Source: an uncultured Legionella sp. (GTDB lineage Bacteria > Pseudomonadota > Gammaproteobacteria > Legionellales > Legionellaceae). From it: a stretch of DNA of 25,430 nucleotides. Where the stretch lies: assembly GCA_903885895.1 (NCBI GenBank), contig CAISKC010000544.1:1-25430 (forward strand). The letters are read 5' to 3'. This document shows, piece after piece, positions 22,109 to 25,430 of the stretch. Each line of letters opens with the position of its first letter. The first letter of the stretch is position 1. The notes beneath the pieces are model-generated. The model was not told where the DNA came from and ran no database searches. It saw only the letters and a list, made by a program, of their open reading frames with translations. A program made the position numbers and the translations under genes.

Positions 22109-23989
22109 ATGAGCATTCCGAGCGAACAAGAACAACAGCAATCGCAAATTACGCAGGTTATTCGTCTTGCAAAAGAGCAGAATTACCTGACACATGCGCA
22201 GCTAAATGATTTATTGCCAAATTTGGTCGATACCGAGCACTTTGAGCTGATCATTGGTATTTTGCAAAATATGAATATCCAGGTCTATGAGCAAGCTCCA
22301 GCCGAAGAAGAGCTACTTGCTTTATTTGGAAGCACTGAAGAAACGCCTGAAGAAGATGAAGCCACCAATATCATGGCTTCTATTGACAAAGAAACTGGGC
22401 GTGTCACCGATCCTGTTCGTGCATACATGCGTGAAATGGGCACTGTGGAATTATTAACCCGTGAAGGGGAAATCCGCATCGCCAAACGCATTGAAGAAGG
22501 CATATATCAAGTTCTACATTCTCTCGCTCATTATCCAGAGACCATTAAATTAGTACTCGATGATTATGATTTGGTATTGAATGCTGAAATGCGTCTCAAT
22601 GAGATCATCAGTGGTTTCTCTGATGATGAAAGCGCACCCGCTTCTAGTATTGGCTCCATGTTGGATGAAACGCAGCAAGACGCTCCTGAGCTCGAGTTGT
22701 TAGATGTGGATGATGAAGAAGGTGACAGCGGAGATGGTGACAGCAGCATAGAAGTTGACGATGGCCCTAATATTGAGCAAGCCAAAATCTATTTTGATGA
22801 ATTACGTATCGCCTTTACGCAAGCTTTAAACAGTATGCAAGCTCATGGGCGCACCGCAGATAGTACCGAAGCGTTATTATGTACTATGTCGACGGCATTT
22901 CTCAAACTCAAACTAACGTCTCGACAAGTAGATCGCTTGACGCGGCATTTTCGACAATTGCGCAATCATGTCCGAGAATTTGAACGCAATATTATGCGTA
23001 TTTGTATTGAAAAGGCCAAGATTCCACGCAAACTATTTATTGAGACATTCCCTGGCAACGAAACAGATCAAGAATGGGTTGATACATTACTCAAACAACA
23101 CGGTAAAAAAATAGATGCAAATCGTGTGAATGAATTAATGCCAGAAATCAAACAAGTACAGAAGAAACTTGCACATTTCGAGCATGAGTATGGCTTGACT
23201 ATTAGTGAGATAAAAGACATCAATCGCGAAATGTCACTTGGCGAAGCCAAAGCACGGCGTGCCAAAAAAGAAATGGTTGAAGCAAATTTACGTTTGGTTA
23301 TTTCTATTGCTAAAAAGTATACTAATCGCGGCTTACAATTCCTAGATCTCATCCAAGAAGGTAATATTGGGTTGATGAAAGCCGTGGATAAATTTGAATA
23401 CCGCCGAGGCTACAAATTTTCGACTTACGCGACATGGTGGATTCGACAAGCGATTACACGTTCTATCGCTGACCAAGCCCGTACGATCCGTATTCCGGTA
23501 CATATGATCGAAACCATTAATAAGCTAAATCGTATCTCACGGCAAATCCTACAGGAAACTGGCCATGAAGCCACTCCTGAAGAGCTAGCTGAAAAGATGG
23601 AATTGAGCGAAGATAAGATCCGTAAAGTCTTAAAAATCGCCAAAGAACCTATTTCTATGGACACTCCGGTTGGTGAAGAAAATGATTCACAACTGGGTGA
23701 CTTCATACAGGATGATAATATTGAATCACCTATTGAAGCGGCTACAGCGGAAGGTTTACGAGAAGCCACGTTAGAAATTCTAGCAACGCTGACCCCACGT
23801 GAAGCCAAAGTATTACGTATGCGTTTTGGTATTGAAATGAATACGGATCACACCTTAGAAGAAGTCGGCAAACAATTTGATGTAACGCGTGAGCGGATCC
23901 GTCAAATCGAAGCCAAAGCGTTGCGTAAGCTACGTCATCCCTCTCGTTCCGACAAGCTGAGAAGCTTCTTAGAGGGAGATGAAAAGTAG
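22109..23989 (+). CDS. rpoD: RNA polymerase sigma-70 factor RpoD
   Basis: Primary sigma factor, 626 residues, a normal gamma-type length. Region 1.1 (about 1-80) starts the protein. Region 1.2 begins near DPVRAYMREMGTVELLTREGE, and a large acidic non-conserved region with a DDEEGDSGDGDSS stretch follows. Region 2 carries NLRLVISIAKKYTNRGLQFLDLIQEGN and the -10 recognition helix TYATWWIRQAITR. Region 3 follows, then region 4.2 has TLEEVGKQFDVTRERIRQIEAKALRKLRHP. No clear Shine-Dalgarno is visible before the ATG, but alignment with known starts supports it. It is the last protein gene of the macromolecular synthesis operon. Confidence 0.99.
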   Translation: MSIPSEQEQQQSQITQVIRLAKEQNYLTHAQLNDLLPNLVDTEHFELIIGILQNMNIQVYEQAPAEEELLALFGSTEETPEEDEATNIMASIDKETGRVTDPVRAYMREMGTVELLTREGEIRIAKRIEEGIYQVLHSLAHYPETIKLVLDDYDLVLNAEMRLNEIISGFSDDESAPASSIGSMLDETQQDAPELELLDVDDEEGDSGDGDSSIEVDDGPNIEQAKIYFDELRIAFTQALNSMQAHGRTADSTEALLCTMSTAFLKLKLTSRQVDRLTRHFRQLRNHVREFERNIMRICIEKAKIPRKLFIETFPGNETDQEWVDTLLKQHGKKIDANRVNELMPEIKQVQKKLAHFEHEYGLTISEIKDINREMSLGEAKARRAKKEMVEANLRLVISIAKKYTNRGLQFLDLIQEGNIGLMKAVDKFEYRRGYKFSTYATWWIRQAITRSIADQARTIRIPVHMIETINKLNRISRQILQETGHEATPEELAEKMELSEDKIRKVLKIAKEPISMDTPVGEENDSQLGDFIQDDNIESPIEAATAEGLREATLEILATLTPREAKVLRMRFGIEMNTDHTLEEVGKQFDVTRERIRQIEAKALRKLRHPSRSDKLRSFLEGDEK

Positions 23990-24007
23990 CATCAAAAGAG
24001 TAACACT

Positions 24008-24029
24008 CTAGGGCATTTTCTCGCCCTAG
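24008..24029 (+). terminator. Stem-loop between rpoD and the tRNA
   Basis: CTAGGGC (24008-24014) and GCCCTAG (24023-24029) form a perfect 7-bp stem with an eight-base loop, 19 bases after the rpoD stop and five bases before the tRNA. No T-run follows. It may be a weak terminator or a processing site that separates the tRNA from the rpoD transcript. Confidence 0.4.
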
Positions 24030-24034
24030 TCGTC

Positions 24035-24111
<77 letters not shown>

Positions 24112-24168
24112 ATTAAAGTCAGTAAAATCAATAACTTATGCCTGATCTCTTAAATGCACGTAAAAGCC

Positions 24169-24188
24169 TTGCGTGACTTTTGCGTGAC
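24169..24188. repeat. Tandem 9-bp direct repeat, probable integrase arm sites
   Basis: TTGCGTGAC occurs at 24169-24177 and again at 24180-24188, an 11-base period that puts both on the same helix face. It lies between the tRNA and the integrase stop. Short direct repeats here are typical arm-type binding sites for integrase or excisionase. The remainder of 24112-24201 shows no gene. Confidence 0.55.
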
Positions 24189-24201
24189 CTAGCTTCAAAA
24201 A

Positions 24202-25329
24202 CTATAAAACAACCAGCTTCGAAGCTTGTTTACCTACCTCTATTGTCCTGCCGTTTGGATTACGCAACAAAGTAAGCACTACCCCACTTTTTTGCTTTTC
24301 ACAAACACGATTAGCGGCTTCGTACAAGTTTTGCAGTTCGGCAGACGAATAATGTGTAGTTATCCGCCCAGACCGATGTCCTAAAAGATCTTGACGATCT
24401 TCAAAACTAATCCCTGCTGCACGAAGTCGTCGTCCGAATGTATGCTTCAAATCATGCACTCGAACGGCACCCAATCCCGCTTCGCTACGCGCGTCACGCC
24501 AACCAGTTGACAGAATTCTAGCCAATGGCCTACCCCTATAACTGAAGACATGCGTTGGATGGTTGCCTCTCTCAGCATAAACAACAGAACGAGCAGCATC
24601 ATTACAAACCACTAAACGTTCCTCACCGTTTTTTACCAACTCAGCTGGAATGATAAACACAAGAATATGCGGTAACTCAGGAATATTAATTTCCCATTCC
24701 CAACGCAACTGACAAATTTCTTGATCCCGACATCCAGTATTCACAGCAAACAAAGCCATTTTTTCCAAATGTGCAGGTAACTCATTAAAGAGTTTCGTTT
24801 GTTCATCCCAATTTAATGGGTAAGGCTTACGCGCATCATGCTCTTGCAAAAATTTAATCTTAACAGCACTTGCTAACCAAGTTAGGCCATACTCATCCAT
24901 CCACTCACTCGCTGCAAGATTCAAGATACGCCGAACAAGTTGTAACCCATGATTGATTGTTCGGGTGCTAACAGCATCTTTTCGTCTTCCATCAATGAAC
25001 CCTTGCAGAGAACCCATATGGATAGATTCAAGCGGCATATCACCAATGTATTTCACCAGTTCCCTTAATCTGCCCGCATCATCAGCCAGACTACGTTTAT
25101 GTTGATTTTCCATTAGAAATTTTGTAGCTGCTTCCTTAAAGCTTCGTTTAGGCCTAATACCATAAACACTGGCCAATCTTACTTCTTCAAGACGCCTTGC
25201 AAGGTACCTTTCGGCCTCTTCGAGGTCGCTAGCACCAGTGCTTTCGCAAAGTCGGCGTCCGAAGACCTTCTTGTCAATGACCCAGAACTCCCCACGTTTT
25301 TGGAGCCCAGGCGTTCGTTTTCGTCCCAT
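24202..25329 (-). CDS. Tyrosine-type site-specific integrase
   Basis: A 375-residue phage/genomic-island integrase. An N-terminal arm-binding region (about 1-60) is followed by a SAM-like core-binding domain (about 62-160) and the catalytic domain. Catalytic positions visible: Arg201 in NTGCRDQE, His292 in HDLKHTF, His318 in LLGHRSG, and nucleophile Tyr327 in THYSS. The second catalytic arginine of the HxLR box is a lysine (Lys295). AAGGAG nine bases before the ATG supports the start, although the first 151 bases overlap the upstream gene. Its 3' end faces the tRNA, as expected for an element inserted at tRNA-Ile2. Confidence 0.93.
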   Translation of the reverse strand: MGRKRTPGLQKRGEFWVIDKKVFGRRLCESTGASDLEEAERYLARRLEEVRLASVYGIRPKRSFKEAATKFLMENQHKRSLADDAGRLRELVKYIGDMPLESIHMGSLQGFIDGRRKDAVSTRTINHGLQLVRRILNLAASEWMDEYGLTWLASAVKIKFLQEHDARKPYPLNWDEQTKLFNELPAHLEKMALFAVNTGCRDQEICQLRWEWEINIPELPHILVFIIPAELVKNGEERLVVCNDAARSVVYAERGNHPTHVFSYRGRPLARILSTGWRDARSEAGLGAVRVHDLKHTFGRRLRAAGISFEDRQDLLGHRSGRITTHYSSAELQNLYEAANRVCEKQKSGVVLTLLRNPNGRTIEVGKQASKLVVL

Positions 25330-25430
25330 TTTTCTAAACTCCTTCGCTTAGTTGCCGCGGGACGACCACTACACCGCTTATAATCGTCTACCCAAGCATC
25401 TAAATCAAGCCTATCGAATGCAATTCCTTG
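25179..25430 (-). CDS. HTH/AlpA-like element protein, N-terminus beyond window
   Basis: The frame is open from the right edge and gives 83 residues before TAA (25181-25179). The visible N-terminal part reads GIAFDRLDLDAWVDDYKRC then SGRP, the pattern at the end of MerR/AlpA-type helix-turn-helix excisionases where DNA-binding helices precede a LDxWVDxY segment. The C-terminal part (DADFAKALVLATSKRP) is shared in register with the integrase start, overlapping it by 151 bases in another frame. Such small regulators upstream of integrases often control excision. The domain call rests on the visible tail only. Confidence 0.6.
   Translation of the reverse strand, partial: QGIAFDRLDLDAWVDDYKRCSGRPAATKRRSLEKWDENERLGSKNVGSSGSLTRRSSDADFAKALVLATSKRPKGTLQGVLKK

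Noticed and set aside
22681..22760. Repetitive GA-rich tract in rpoD as a microsatellite or CRISPR-like repeat
   Set aside because: It encodes the ordinary acidic linker of sigma-70; units are irregular and lack spacers.
22285..22785. Serine-rich frames opposite rpoD
   Set aside because: The serine runs are the complement of the acidic non-conserved region of sigma-70; no independent support.

Overview
The window looks like a stretch of chromosome from a gammaproteobacterium, most probably a relative of Legionella and Coxiella (order Legionellales). Three things point there: an IcmC/DotE-type type IVB secretion membrane protein, a secreted thermolysin-family protease of the Legionella ProA kind, and the gamma-type gene order rpsU-yqeY-dnaG-rpoD-tRNA-Ile2. 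The order is inferred; no 16S or other decisive marker is present.

Layout, left to right. (1) 1-6117, minus strand: hemE, yheT, grpE, dnaK and dnaJ run right to left. hemE and yheT are almost fused. grpE and dnaK each have a clear sigma-32 heat-shock promoter with the same geometry. A strong intrinsic terminator separates dnaK from dnaJ, which is cut by the left edge about ten residues before its expected end. (2) 6150-12536: folB (plus) starts just beside hemE and converges on a two-gene minus operon, a SPOR-domain protein followed by a heavy-metal-type P-type ATPase whose catalytic motifs are strongly altered. recG (plus) overlaps epmC (minus) tail to tail. (3) 12590-19255, accessory-like: an outer-membrane beta-barrel protein, a small DUF3579-like protein, the IcmC/DotE-like protein, a ferredoxin-NADP-reductase-like flavoprotein, class I fructose-bisphosphate aldolase, the M4 protease and a PAS-receiver protein without a kinase domain. 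(4) 19350-24111, plus strand: the macromolecular synthesis operon (S21, YqeY, primase, sigma-70) followed by tRNA-Ile2(CAU). (5) 24112-25430: the left end of a mobile element inserted at the tRNA 3' end. It carries arm-type direct repeats, a tyrosine integrase pointing at the tRNA, and the overlapping end of an upstream HTH-like gene that runs off the right edge.

Most of the window is housekeeping. The observations most worth following are the P-type ATPase with altered DKTGT, TGE, HP and TGD motifs, the integration junction with its 151-bp gene overlap, the isolated IcmC/DotE homologue, and a dispersed-type palindromic repeat between grpE and dnaK. I saw no CRISPR array, transposase, rRNA or restriction system. 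No stretch above 300 bases lacks a gene; the longest gaps (3208-3410, 14556-14743, 18178-18367, 19256-19465) are covered by entries below. Every position and motif was read by eye from the sequence, without database searches.
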